A model generated the notes under the pieces. The model was not told the origin of the DNA. It saw only the letters and a program-made list of their open reading frames with translations, and did no database searches. A program made the position numbers and the translations under genes. DNA of 11,612 bases from Acholeplasmataceae bacterium (GTDB taxonomy: Bacteria > Bacillota > Negativicutes > Acidaminococcales > Acidaminococcaceae). The stretch spans positions 1 to 11,612 of the forward strand of contig JAAYIB010000145.1 in the NCBI GenBank assembly GCA_012744295.1. The letters are read 5' to 3'. Within the stretch, counting starts at the first letter, position 1; each line of letters starts with the position of its first letter. Positions 1 to 6,094 of this stretch are shown one piece after another.

Positions 1-38
1 GCCAACCCGCCGAGAAAAGCAAAAAAGTAAAGATGCAT
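1..38 (-). CDS. 5' end of an unidentified minus-strand gene, cut by the window edge
   Basis: Only 12 complete codons are visible, reading MHLYFFAFLGGL. The start is an ATG at 38-36. A GGGGG Shine-Dalgarno-like run at 49-45 sits 6 bases upstream, and an extended -10 promoter lies at 70-78, so start, ribosome site and promoter agree. The peptide is strongly hydrophobic, which fits a signal peptide or first membrane segment, but nothing else can be said about function. The gene lies downstream of nifJ on the same strand, but a hairpin terminator and its own promoter make separate transcription likely. An alternative upstream ATG (51-49) in another frame gives a less convincing peptide and has no ribosome site. 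Confidence 0.45.
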   Translation of the reverse strand, partial: MHLYFFAFLGGL

Positions 39-69
39 TGTGAGCCCCCATTATTTTTTTAACATATGT

Positions 70-78
70 ATTATACCA
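70..78 (-). promoter_or_regulatory. Extended -10 promoter for the gene at the left edge
   Basis: On the minus strand the sequence is TGGTATAAT: a perfect TATAAT -10 (75-70) preceded by the TGn extension. No good -35 is present at 16-18 bases, which is acceptable for an extended -10 promoter. The predicted start near position 62 leaves a leader of about 24 bases before the ATG at 38. Confidence 0.55.
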
Positions 79-187
79 AAAATTGCCTGCAAGCGAAGTT
101 TTATTTTCCAAGTGTCATGAACGAAATCATCAGATGCATCTTTGTTTATTCCGTCCTACCGGGACAAGGGTTGACAGCCGATAAGCA

Positions 188-217
188 AATAGACCCTCGT
201 TTATCCGAGGGTCTATT
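188..217 (-). terminator. Intrinsic terminator of nifJ
   Basis: A 12-bp perfect stem (188-199 with 206-217) has a six-base loop. It starts 19 bases downstream of the nifJ stop codon on the minus strand. The tract after the stem is only moderately T-rich (TTTGCTTAT counting from the outer stem bases), so it is a fair rather than ideal intrinsic terminator. Confidence 0.75.
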
Positions 218-236
218 ACCTTAGTCATTGAATTTT

Positions 237-3200
237 TTATTCTTTTCCTGCCAGGCGTTTGTAACCTGCCAGTCTTTCCATGGCGTCCGCTTTGGTCTTG
301 GCGAAAAGAGCTTCCGCCGTCTCAGGATACTGTTTCTTCAGCGAGGAATAACGCACCTCGCCCATCAGAAACTCGTTAAAGTCACCTGTAGGCTCCTTGG
401 AATCGAGTATGAACGGATTCTCACCTTTCTCCTTCAAGGCCGGATTGAAGCGATACATCGCCCAGTAGCCTGATTCCACCGCTTTCTTGGTTTCCAGCTG
501 GCTTGCGCCCATGCCGGCCTTCAGGCCGTGATTGATACAAGGCGAGTAAGCGATGATCAGCGAAGGTCCAGTGTAAGCCTCGGCTTCGGCGATAGCCTTC
601 AGTGTCTGGTTTTTGTCCGCGCCCATGGCAATCTGGGCAACGTAAACGTAACCGTAGGTCATGGCCATCATGCCAAGGTCCTTCTTCTTGGTCTTTTTGC
701 CGCTGGCAGCAAACTTGGCAATTGCCGCCGCCGGTGTTGACTTCGAAGACTGACCGCCGGTATTGGAGTATACCTCCGTATCAAAGACGAGCACATTGAC
801 GTCCTCGCCCGAAGCAAGCACATGGTCAAGACCGCCGTAACCGATGTCATAAGCCCAGCCGTCACCGCCAAAGATCCAGTGAGAGCGCTTGACAAAGAAC
901 TTGCTGTTCGCGGCAATTTCCTCAAGCAGCGGTTTTCCGGCTTTTTCTCCGGCAAGAAGTTCCTGCAGCTTATCCGCACGCTCACGTGTTTCTTCTGCCT
1001 CGTCAACCTTTTCTATCCATTCCTCCATGGCAGCTTTAAGTTCAGCGCTGACGGGAAGCCCCAGGGCCTCCTGCATCATCTGGGCCAGACGCTCACGCGA
1101 CTGTTTTACCCCAAGGAACATGCCGAGACCGTATTCCGCGTTATCCTCGAACAAAGAGTTTGCCCAGCTGGGTCCATGGCCCTTGCAGTTCTTGGTGTAA
1201 GGCATTGCCGGCGCACTGGCTCCCCAGATTGAGGAACAGCCGGTTGCATTGGCAATCATCATACGGTCACCGAACAACTGTGTAACCAGCTTGGCGTAAG
1301 GAGTTTCGCCACAGCCGGCGCAGGCTCCGGAGAACTCAAGCAAAGGCTGCTCGAACTGTACGCCCTTGACTGATTTCTTGTTCATCGGGTTTGGCTTCAC
1401 GCTTACTTCGTTCATGGCGTAATCCCAAAGCGCCGCCTGTTCAAGCTGGGTGGCAATAGGTTTCATGATAAGCGCCTTTTCCTTGGCAGGACAGACTTGC
1501 GCGCAATTGCCGCAGCCTGCGCAGTCAAGCGCTGAAACGGCAATCCTGAACTGCAGTTCCTTGGCCCCTATTGCAGGCTTGGCCGTAAATCCGGCAGGCG
1601 CCGAGGCAACTTCTTCCGCCGTTGCGAGTACAGGTCTGATTGAAGCATGAGGACAAACAAACGCACATTGGTTGCATTGGATGCAGTTTTCCGGCTGCCA
1701 CTCCGGCACGTTGATTGCAATGCCGCGTTTCTCAAAAACAGAGGTACCGGCAGGGAATGTGCCGTCTATGCTGTCGCTGAAGGCGCTGACAGGCAGTTTG
1801 TCGCCTTCCATTCTGTTCATCGGGACCAGAATGTTCCTCGCGAAATCATCAGTTAAAACCACGGCGCCGGCTTCGTCCGCTGCGGCCTGCGCCCAGGCTG
1901 CCGGAACGTTTACTTTCACAATGGCATTAACGCCTCTGTCAATGGCGGCGTAGTTCATATCAAGAACGGACTGGCCTTTTAAACCATAGGAATCGTCGAC
2001 CGCTTCCTTCAGATATTTCACCGCGTTCTCAACCGGGATAATGTCGGCGAGCTTGAAGAAGGCAGACTGCATGATCATGTTGATACGGCCGCCCAAACCG
2101 AGTTCTTCAGCAATCTCCACCGCGTCGATGATGTAGAAGTTGATATTGTTTTCCGCTATGTAGCGTTTCATGGCGGCAGGCAGCATTGCCTCGAGCTCCT
2201 CCTCGCTCCAGCGGCAGTTCAACAGGAAAGTACCATTCTTCTTCAAACCGGCAAGAACGTCATACTTGTCAACATAGGACTGATTGTGGACCGCTACGAA
2301 GTCGGCAAAGCTTATCAGGTAAGGCGCACGAATGGGTTCATGGCCGAAACGCAGATGCGAAACCGTGATGCCTCCTGATTTTTTCGAATCATAGGAGAAA
2401 TAACCTTGTGCGTACATATCGGTGTAATCGCCGATAATCTTGATCGCGCTTTTGTTGGCACCAACGGTACCGTCAGAGCCAAGGCCCCAGAACTTGCAGC
2501 TTTTTGTTCCTGCCGGCGTTGTGTCAAGCAGTTCAGTGACCGGCAGCGAGGTGTAGGTAACATCGTCGACGATGCTGACCGTAAAGTTGTTTTTCGGTTC
2601 CGGCAGGTCCAGATTCGCAAACACTGCCAAAACATCCGGCGGAGTAATGTCCTTGGAGCCGAGACCGTAACGTCCGCCGACGATTAAAGGCTGGTTTTCC
2701 TGTCCGTAATAAACACCGCGCACGTCAAGATACAGCGGTTCGCCAAAGGACCCCGGCTCCTTCGTCCTGTCTAAAACAGCAATCTTTCTGACTGACTTCG
2801 GCATCGCCGACAGGAAGTGTTTTGCAGAAAACGGACGATAAAGATGAACCACAAGCAGACCAACCTTCTCACCTTGAGCATTCAGATGTTCAACAGTTGT
2901 CTGAATCACCTCGGAGGAAGAACCCATGGCGATAATTACTTTCTCAGCGTCAGCGGCACCGTAATAGTTAAAGAGACCGTAATTGCGGCCTGTAATTCTG
3001 TTTATTTCATTCATGTAGTGCTCAACGACTTCCGGCAGCTCCTGGTAATAAGAGTTAACCGCTTCACGCGTTTGGAAATAGATGTCGGGATTTTGCGCGG
3101 TGCCGCGGGTAACGGGCTCATCGGGGCAAAGAGCGCGCCGGCGGAAAGCCGCGACAGCGTCCTTGTCCAATAGCTTTTCCAGGTCTTCATACTCGACAAC

Positions 3201-3749
3201 TTCAATCTTCTGAACCTCATGCGAAGTCCGGAAACCGTCAAAGAAGTTGATGAAGGGCACGCGTCCCCTGATGGCGGCAAGATGAGCAACCGCGGTCAGA
3301 TCCATAACTTCCTGCACGCTGCCTTCCGCCAAGAGGGCAAACCCGGTTTGCCGGGCGGCCATTACGTCCTGGTGGTCACCAAAGATAGAAAGGGAGCTTG
3401 CGGCTATGGCGCGCGCCGAAACTTGGAACACCGCCGGCAAAAGTTCTCCGGCGATTTTGTACATATTGGGAATCATCAGCAGCAAGCCCTGCGAAGCAGT
3501 ATAAGTCGCCGTCAAGGCTCCTGCTTGCAGCGAGCCGTGCACGGCACCGGCAGCGCCGGCCTCGGATTGCATTTCCATTACCTTGACAGTCTGGCCGAAA
3601 AGATTCTTCTTGCCTTGCGCGGCCCATTCGTCGGTAACCTCTGCCATTGGTGACGAAGGCGTAATCGGATAAATTGCAGCAACGTCCGTAAATGCATAAG
3701 AGACATACGCGGCTGCGGTATTACCGTCCATAGTTTTCATTTTTGCCAT
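237..3749 (-). CDS. nifJ: Pyruvate:ferredoxin (flavodoxin) oxidoreductase
   Basis: This cytoplasmic enzyme oxidatively decarboxylates pyruvate to acetyl-CoA and CO2, passing electrons through TPP and three [4Fe-4S] clusters to ferredoxin or flavodoxin. The 1170 residues match the single-chain homodimeric type. Visible in order: the N-terminal domain with YPITPSSPM (27-35), Glu63 and Arg113; a transketolase-C-like domain; a gamma-type domain with GLGSDGTVGANK (422-433); a two-cluster ferredoxin domain with Cys689/692/695/699 and Cys743/746/749/753; and a C-terminal TPP domain with CAGCGE (810-815), GGDGW (961-965) and YSNTGGQ (994-1000). Proximal cluster ligands are Cys810, Cys813, Cys838 and Cys1071. 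All expected cofactor residues are present, so it should be active. The ATG at 3749 has GAGGG 6 bases upstream. It appears monocistronic, with its own promoter and terminator. Other 2-oxoacid substrates cannot be excluded, but the full-length NifJ architecture favours pyruvate. Confidence 0.97.
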   Translation of the reverse strand: MAKMKTMDGNTAAAYVSYAFTDVAAIYPITPSSPMAEVTDEWAAQGKKNLFGQTVKVMEMQSEAGAAGAVHGSLQAGALTATYTASQGLLLMIPNMYKIAGELLPAVFQVSARAIAASSLSIFGDHQDVMAARQTGFALLAEGSVQEVMDLTAVAHLAAIRGRVPFINFFDGFRTSHEVQKIEVVEYEDLEKLLDKDAVAAFRRRALCPDEPVTRGTAQNPDIYFQTREAVNSYYQELPEVVEHYMNEINRITGRNYGLFNYYGAADAEKVIIAMGSSSEVIQTTVEHLNAQGEKVGLLVVHLYRPFSAKHFLSAMPKSVRKIAVLDRTKEPGSFGEPLYLDVRGVYYGQENQPLIVGGRYGLGSKDITPPDVLAVFANLDLPEPKNNFTVSIVDDVTYTSLPVTELLDTTPAGTKSCKFWGLGSDGTVGANKSAIKIIGDYTDMYAQGYFSYDSKKSGGITVSHLRFGHEPIRAPYLISFADFVAVHNQSYVDKYDVLAGLKKNGTFLLNCRWSEEELEAMLPAAMKRYIAENNINFYIIDAVEIAEELGLGGRINMIMQSAFFKLADIIPVENAVKYLKEAVDDSYGLKGQSVLDMNYAAIDRGVNAIVKVNVPAAWAQAAADEAGAVVLTDDFARNILVPMNRMEGDKLPVSAFSDSIDGTFPAGTSVFEKRGIAINVPEWQPENCIQCNQCAFVCPHASIRPVLATAEEVASAPAGFTAKPAIGAKELQFRIAVSALDCAGCGNCAQVCPAKEKALIMKPIATQLEQAALWDYAMNEVSVKPNPMNKKSVKGVQFEQPLLEFSGACAGCGETPYAKLVTQLFGDRMMIANATGCSSIWGASAPAMPYTKNCKGHGPSWANSLFEDNAEYGLGMFLGVKQSRERLAQMMQEALGLPVSAELKAAMEEWIEKVDEAEETRERADKLQELLAGEKAGKPLLEEIAANSKFFVKRSHWIFGGDGWAYDIGYGGLDHVLASGEDVNVLVFDTEVYSNTGGQSSKSTPAAAIAKFAASGKKTKKKDLGMMAMTYGYVYVAQIAMGADKNQTLKAIAEAEAYTGPSLIIAYSPCINHGLKAGMGASQLETKKAVESGYWAMYRFNPALKEKGENPFILDSKEPTGDFNEFLMGEVRYSSLKKQYPETAEALFAKTKADAMERLAGYKRLAGKE

Positions 3750-3802
3750 GTTGTTCCCTCTTTCTCCTGAAATTTAAGCCGACCTGCAAAAACAAAAAAC
3801 TC

Positions 3803-3811
3803 ATAATAGCA
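3803..3811 (-). promoter_or_regulatory. Possible second, extended -10 promoter for nifJ
   Basis: On the minus strand TGCTATTAT gives a TGn extension and a -10 matching TATAAT at five of six bases. No recognisable -35 is present at normal spacing. If used, it would give a short leader of about 46 bases that skips the palindromes and the 5' stem-loop. This is weak evidence in AT-rich sequence. Confidence 0.25.
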
Positions 3812-3837
3812 GTCTTCTCTTTCACAGCCTCGGCGAA

Positions 3838-3885
3838 ATACCTGCGGCCGGCAATTGTAGCTATGACAATCCTGATGCAGGGTAT
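3838..3885 (-). other. Predicted stem-loop at the 5' end of the nifJ leader
   Basis: The arms ATACCTGC (3838-3845) and GCAGGGTAT (3877-3885) pair over 8 bp with one bulged base. They enclose an inner ATTGT/ACAAT hairpin (3854-3858 with 3866-3870). With the predicted nifJ start near 3893, this structure would form at the extreme 5' end of the mRNA. It could stabilise the transcript or regulate it. No known riboswitch motif was recognised. Confidence 0.35.
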
Positions 3886-3893
3886 ACTTATAC
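3882..3893. promoter_or_regulatory. Second inverted repeat near the nifJ start site (candidate operator)
   Basis: The sequence GTATA-CT-TATAC is a perfect inverted repeat at the predicted nifJ transcription start. It shares the GTATA half-site with the palindrome at 3898-3911. The two together look like a tandem operator, but one side also takes part in the predicted leader stem, so the repeat may instead reflect RNA structure. Confidence 0.3.
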
Positions 3894-3897
3894 TTCA

Positions 3898-3911
3898 TTA
3901 GTATATACTAA
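3898..3911. promoter_or_regulatory. 14-base perfect palindrome over the nifJ -10 region (candidate operator)
   Basis: TTAGTATATACTAA is a perfect palindrome that covers the nifJ -10 hexamer and the adjacent spacer, a position where a bound repressor would block RNA polymerase. Its core GTATATAC fits the GT-N-TA-N-AC pattern known for some GntR/HutC-family operators. That resemblance is short and does not identify the regulator. Confidence 0.45.
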
Positions 3912-3928
3912 AAGTGCCCGCCTGTAAA
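3900..3928 (-). promoter_or_regulatory. Sigma-A-type promoter of nifJ
   Basis: On the minus strand, a -35 of TTTACA (3928-3923, five of six consensus) and a -10 of TATACT (3905-3900, five of six) are separated by exactly 17 bases. Transcription would start near 3893, leaving a leader of about 143 bases before the nifJ ATG. Confidence 0.7.
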
Positions 3929-4000
3929 CTTTTCCACAACAATTATTTGTAAAAAATACCCTGCCAAGAATAATTATAGTATAGATTCTCTTTTTGGTCA

Positions 4001-4029
4001 TTGTATTTCAAGAATTATTTTGGTAGACT
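4001..4029 (+). promoter_or_regulatory. Probable promoter of the thiC riboswitch transcript
   Basis: TTGTAT (4001-4006) and TAGACT (4024-4029) are 17 bases apart, and the -10 is preceded by TGG, an extended -10 element. Both hexamers are only partial matches. A start near 4036 would place the aptamer about 20 bases into the transcript. TTGGTC (3994) with TATTTT (4016) is an alternative. Confidence 0.4.
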
Positions 4030-4054
4030 TACACCAATGGAATACTTTTATCTT

Positions 4055-4135
4055 CCACTAGGGGCGCTAACAGCTGAGAGACTTACGTCGACCCTTGGAA
4101 CCTGATTTCCGGATAATGCCGGCGTAGGGAAGTGG
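4055..4135 (+). promoter_or_regulatory. TPP riboswitch aptamer (THI element)
   Basis: The conserved THI-box landmarks appear in order: GGGGCGC (4061-4067), CTGAGA (4074-4079), ACCC (4091-4094), GAACCTGAT (4098-4106), GGATAATGCC (4111-4120) and GGCGTAGGGA (4121-4130). P1 closes by CCACT (4055-4059) pairing with AGTGG (4131-4135). Its placement directly before thiC is the commonest context for this riboswitch. Bound TPP is expected to lower thiC expression, here through the terminator at 4158-4189. Confidence 0.97.
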
Positions 4136-4165
4136 CTGGTTTGCGTCCTGTATCTGGCCGTTTCC
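4128..4165 (+). promoter_or_regulatory. Antiterminator of the thiC riboswitch
   Basis: GGAAGTGGCTGG (4128-4139) can pair with CTGGCCGTTTCC (4154-4165) over 12 positions, four of them G-U wobbles, with a 14-base loop. The left arm contains the 3' strand of aptamer P1 and the right arm contains the 5' arm of the terminator. The pairing therefore excludes both P1 and the terminator. Without TPP this fold should allow readthrough; TPP stabilises P1 and releases the terminator. Confidence 0.75.
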
Positions 4166-4189
4166 GCCCGGAAACGGTTTATTTTTTTT
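4158..4189 (+). terminator. TPP-controlled intrinsic terminator upstream of thiC
   Basis: CCGTTTCC (4158-4165) and GGAAACGG (4170-4177) form an 8-bp perfect stem with a four-base loop. It is followed by a T-rich run (4178-4189) ending just before the thiC ribosome site. It is the expression platform of the riboswitch, so control is mainly at transcription. Confidence 0.9.
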
Positions 4190-4190
4190 A

Positions 4191-4195
4191 AGGAG
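4191..4195 (+). promoter_or_regulatory. Ribosome binding site of thiC
   Basis: AGGAG lies 8 bases before the ATG at 4204 and immediately after the terminator T-run. It fixes the thiC start and shows the coding region begins only after the riboswitch decision point. Confidence 0.9.
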
Positions 4196-4203
4196 AAGAA
4201 GCG

Positions 4204-5502
4204 ATGATTACACAAATGCAAGCGGCAAGACAAGGAATTATTACGGAAGCCATGCGGATAGTCGCCGCGCAGGAAAACTTGCCTGAGGAAACAATACGCG
4301 CAGGCGTTGCCGAAGGTGTTATTGCGATTTGCGCCAACCCCTTGCACACAAGGCTTGTTGCCTGCGGCGTGGGCAGGGGCCTTCGGACGAAGGTCAATGC
4401 CAATATCGGCACATCAAGCGCTTACCCGGACCCGGAACCGGAACTGGCAAAGCTTGCCGCCGCAATTGCGGCCGGCGCCGACGCAGTAATGGACCTCAGT
4501 ACCGGGGACAATATCAAGGAAACGCGGAGGGCTGTCATTGCCAATTCTACCGTGATGGTCGGGACTGTCCCCATCTACCAGGCCGCGGTCGATGCAATCA
4601 GAAAACACGGATCGGTCGTCGCCATGACAAAACATGACCTTTTCGACGTTATCGAGCAACAAGCAAGTGACGGAGCAGACTTCATGACAATCCACTGCGG
4701 CATCAACCGTCGGGCAGTAAGCGCCCTCTTGGACGAGGGACGCACCATGGACGTGGTCAGCCGCGGCGGTTCCTTCATAACGGGCTGGATGCTGCATAAC
4801 GAAAAAGAAAATCCTCTTTATGAATATTACGATGAAATCCTCGAGATCTGCGCTAAGTATGACGTTGTCATCAGTCTCGGCGACGGACTGCGTCCCGGCT
4901 GCCTTGCCGATGCCACTGACAGGGCGCAGATTCAGGAGCTGCTGAATCTGGGTGAACTGACAGAACGCGCCTGGGCCAAAGGCGTGCAGATCATGGTTGA
5001 AGGCCCCGGGCATGTTCCCTTCCAGCAAATTGCCGCAAACGTCCAGCTGCAAAAGAGCTTATGCAAAAACGCTCCATTCTATGTCCTCGGCCCCCTTGTC
5101 ACGGACGTAGCTTCCGGCTATGACCACATCACGGCTGCAATCGGCGGCACGGCAGCGGCAGCGGCGGGCGCGGATTTTCTCTGCTATGTAACTCCTGCCG
5201 AACACCTCGGACTTCCTTCGCTTGAGGATGTGCGCGAGGGAGTAATCGCGACACGTATTGCGGCTCATGCGGGCGACATCGCCAAAGGCATCACCGGTGC
5301 CCGCACCTGGGATGACAAGATGGCAAGAGCACGCAAAGACTTAGACTGGGAGGAACAGATAAGGCTTGCCATCGACCCCGTCAAGGCCGGCCGTCTGCGT
5401 TCCGAAAAAAACAAGCCTGACGATGAGGCTTGCTCTATGTGCGGTGATTACTGTGCCGTGAAGATTGTCAGCGAAGCCCTGACTCATGCAAAGCAATCCT
5501 GA
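4204..5502 (+). CDS. thiC: Phosphomethylpyrimidine synthase ThiC (short form)
   Basis: ThiC is a cytoplasmic radical-SAM enzyme that rearranges aminoimidazole ribotide into hydroxymethylpyrimidine phosphate, the pyrimidine precursor of thiamine. The 432-residue product is the short form lacking the extra N-terminal domain of the roughly 630-residue enterobacterial protein. Recognisable segments are NANIGTS (66-72), MDLSTGDNI (96-104), TIHCGI (162-167), SRGGS (186-190), LGDGLRPG (225-232), EGPGHVP (266-272) and TPAEHLGLP (330-338). His270 and His334 are the expected metal ligands. The C-terminal cluster cysteines are Cys410, Cys413 and Cys417, spaced CX2CX3C rather than the commonly quoted CX2CX4C. 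The ATG at 4204 follows AGGAG at good spacing. Expression is controlled by the upstream TPP riboswitch. No other thi gene follows; transcription ends at 5517-5557. Confidence 0.97.
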   Translation: MITQMQAARQGIITEAMRIVAAQENLPEETIRAGVAEGVIAICANPLHTRLVACGVGRGLRTKVNANIGTSSAYPDPEPELAKLAAAIAAGADAVMDLSTGDNIKETRRAVIANSTVMVGTVPIYQAAVDAIRKHGSVVAMTKHDLFDVIEQQASDGADFMTIHCGINRRAVSALLDEGRTMDVVSRGGSFITGWMLHNEKENPLYEYYDEILEICAKYDVVISLGDGLRPGCLADATDRAQIQELLNLGELTERAWAKGVQIMVEGPGHVPFQQIAANVQLQKSLCKNAPFYVLGPLVTDVASGYDHITAAIGGTAAAAAGADFLCYVTPAEHLGLPSLEDVREGVIATRIAAHAGDIAKGITGARTWDDKMARARKDLDWEEQIRLAIDPVKAGRLRSEKNKPDDEACSMCGDYCAVKIVSEALTHAKQS

Positions 5503-5516
5503 GCCTCCAATGAAAA

Positions 5517-5557
5517 ACAAGCATCTGTCCGTTTACGGACAGATGCTTGTTTTATTT
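5517..5557. terminator. Bidirectional terminator shared by thiC and the acpS operon
   Basis: A 15-bp perfect stem (5517-5531 with 5536-5550) has a TTTA loop. It has an A-run on the left and TTTTATTTTT on the right, so it can act on both strands. It lies between the convergent thiC (stop ends 5502) and the GerMN gene, whose TAA (5554-5552) falls inside the T-run of the thiC side. Confidence 0.93.
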
Positions 5558-6094
5558 TTCGCCTGTTTTGCTTTTCATAATCATGCTTTCATCTCTCACA
5601 AAAGGGTCACTGAAGTCAAGGTGACCGTTCAAGGTTACAACTTTACGTCCTTCCACCAGAAGCTGAACCTTGGAAATTTCCGGAAATTCCGTCAAGGTAT
5701 TGGCCAAGGACGCTGCGAGCATGATTTCACTGTAGGAGCCTTCGCCCAGGTTCTTGATTTCTTTGCTGAAATCCACTGTAGCCAGTCCATCCTTTACCGA
5801 CAGGCGCAGTACCTTTGTCCCTGCGGGGAAAAGGTTTTCCGTCTTGGTGCTTTGGGGCCTGCCTTCGACGAGTGCCTGCAGGGCATTTTCAAAGACAGGG
5901 CGTCCATTGTCCTTGATGACGTGCTTTTCTACGATTAAGTGGCCCTGCCCCGAGGCATCCGCTCTATAAACAACGAAGGACTGTTCCTTCAAGGGTGGCG
6001 GCAGGGGCTTCTCGACAGGTTTTGCAGGCTGACAGCCGACTGTCAGCAAACATGCAGCCACTAACGGCAGAATCAACCATTTAAAAAGCTTCAT
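5552..6094 (-). CDS. GerMN-domain lipoprotein
   Basis: The 180-residue protein begins with a lipoprotein signal: Lys2 and Lys5, a hydrophobic stretch, then LTVGC with Cys21 as the likely lipidated residue (Thr at -3 is less usual). A short proline-rich linker (24-36) leads to a GerMN-type domain at about 50-165, with FPAGTKVLRLSVKDG and DFSKE in the middle and TEFPEISKVQLLVEG near its end. In Bacillus, GerM works in sporulation and spore germination, linked to spore cortex peptidoglycan. Here the protein is probably anchored outside the membrane. Its start overlaps the amidase stop by one base (TAATG), with GGGGGTGA just before, so the two genes are translationally coupled and probably act together on the wall. 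GerMN domains also occur outside sporulation, so the exact role is open. Confidence 0.85.
   Translation of the reverse strand: MKLFKWLILPLVAACLLTVGCQPAKPVEKPLPPPLKEQSFVVYRADASGQGHLIVEKHVIKDNGRPVFENALQALVEGRPQSTKTENLFPAGTKVLRLSVKDGLATVDFSKEIKNLGEGSYSEIMLAASLANTLTEFPEISKVQLLVEGRKVVTLNGHLDFSDPFVRDESMIMKSKTGEK

Larger units (their letters stand above)
3750..4203. other. Divergent control region between nifJ and thiC
   Basis: This 454-base gap contains no gene. From the nifJ side it holds the nifJ ribosome site, a leader of about 143 bases with a 5' stem-loop, the nifJ promoter with an overlapping palindrome, and an AT-rich stretch (about 3930-4050) that probably carries the thiC promoter. It ends with the thiC riboswitch, terminator and ribosome site. 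Confidence 0.9.

Noticed and set aside
29..143. Repeated AGATGCAT motif at about 31-38 and 133-141
   Set aside because: Only 8-10 bases and palindromic by nature (ATGCAT); two copies are not enough to claim a repeat or binding site.
171..176. Perfect TTGACA on the plus strand
   Set aside because: No -10 at 16-18 bases (the position falls in the nifJ terminator stem) and no plus-strand gene follows.
3219..3653. 144-codon plus-strand open frame inside nifJ, and similar ones at 822-1232 and 2817-3173
   Set aside because: Antisense shadows of the long nifJ frame, without start signals or recognisable motifs.
3939..3950. ACAA-TTAT-TTGT inverted repeat as a possible Rex redox operator
   Set aside because: The arms are four bases with a four-base centre and do not match the TTGTGA-N6-TCACAA pattern; likely chance in AT-rich DNA.
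4414..5052. 212-codon open frame on the minus strand inside thiC
   Set aside because: It is fully antisense to a clearly recognised gene, has no ribosome site or familiar domain, and its composition (biased residues, many H/D/C) is what complementary reading of a coding frame gives.
5486..5938. 150-codon plus-strand open frame starting at the end of thiC
   Set aside because: It crosses the bidirectional terminator and is antisense to the GerMN lipoprotein gene; no ribosome site or domain was seen.
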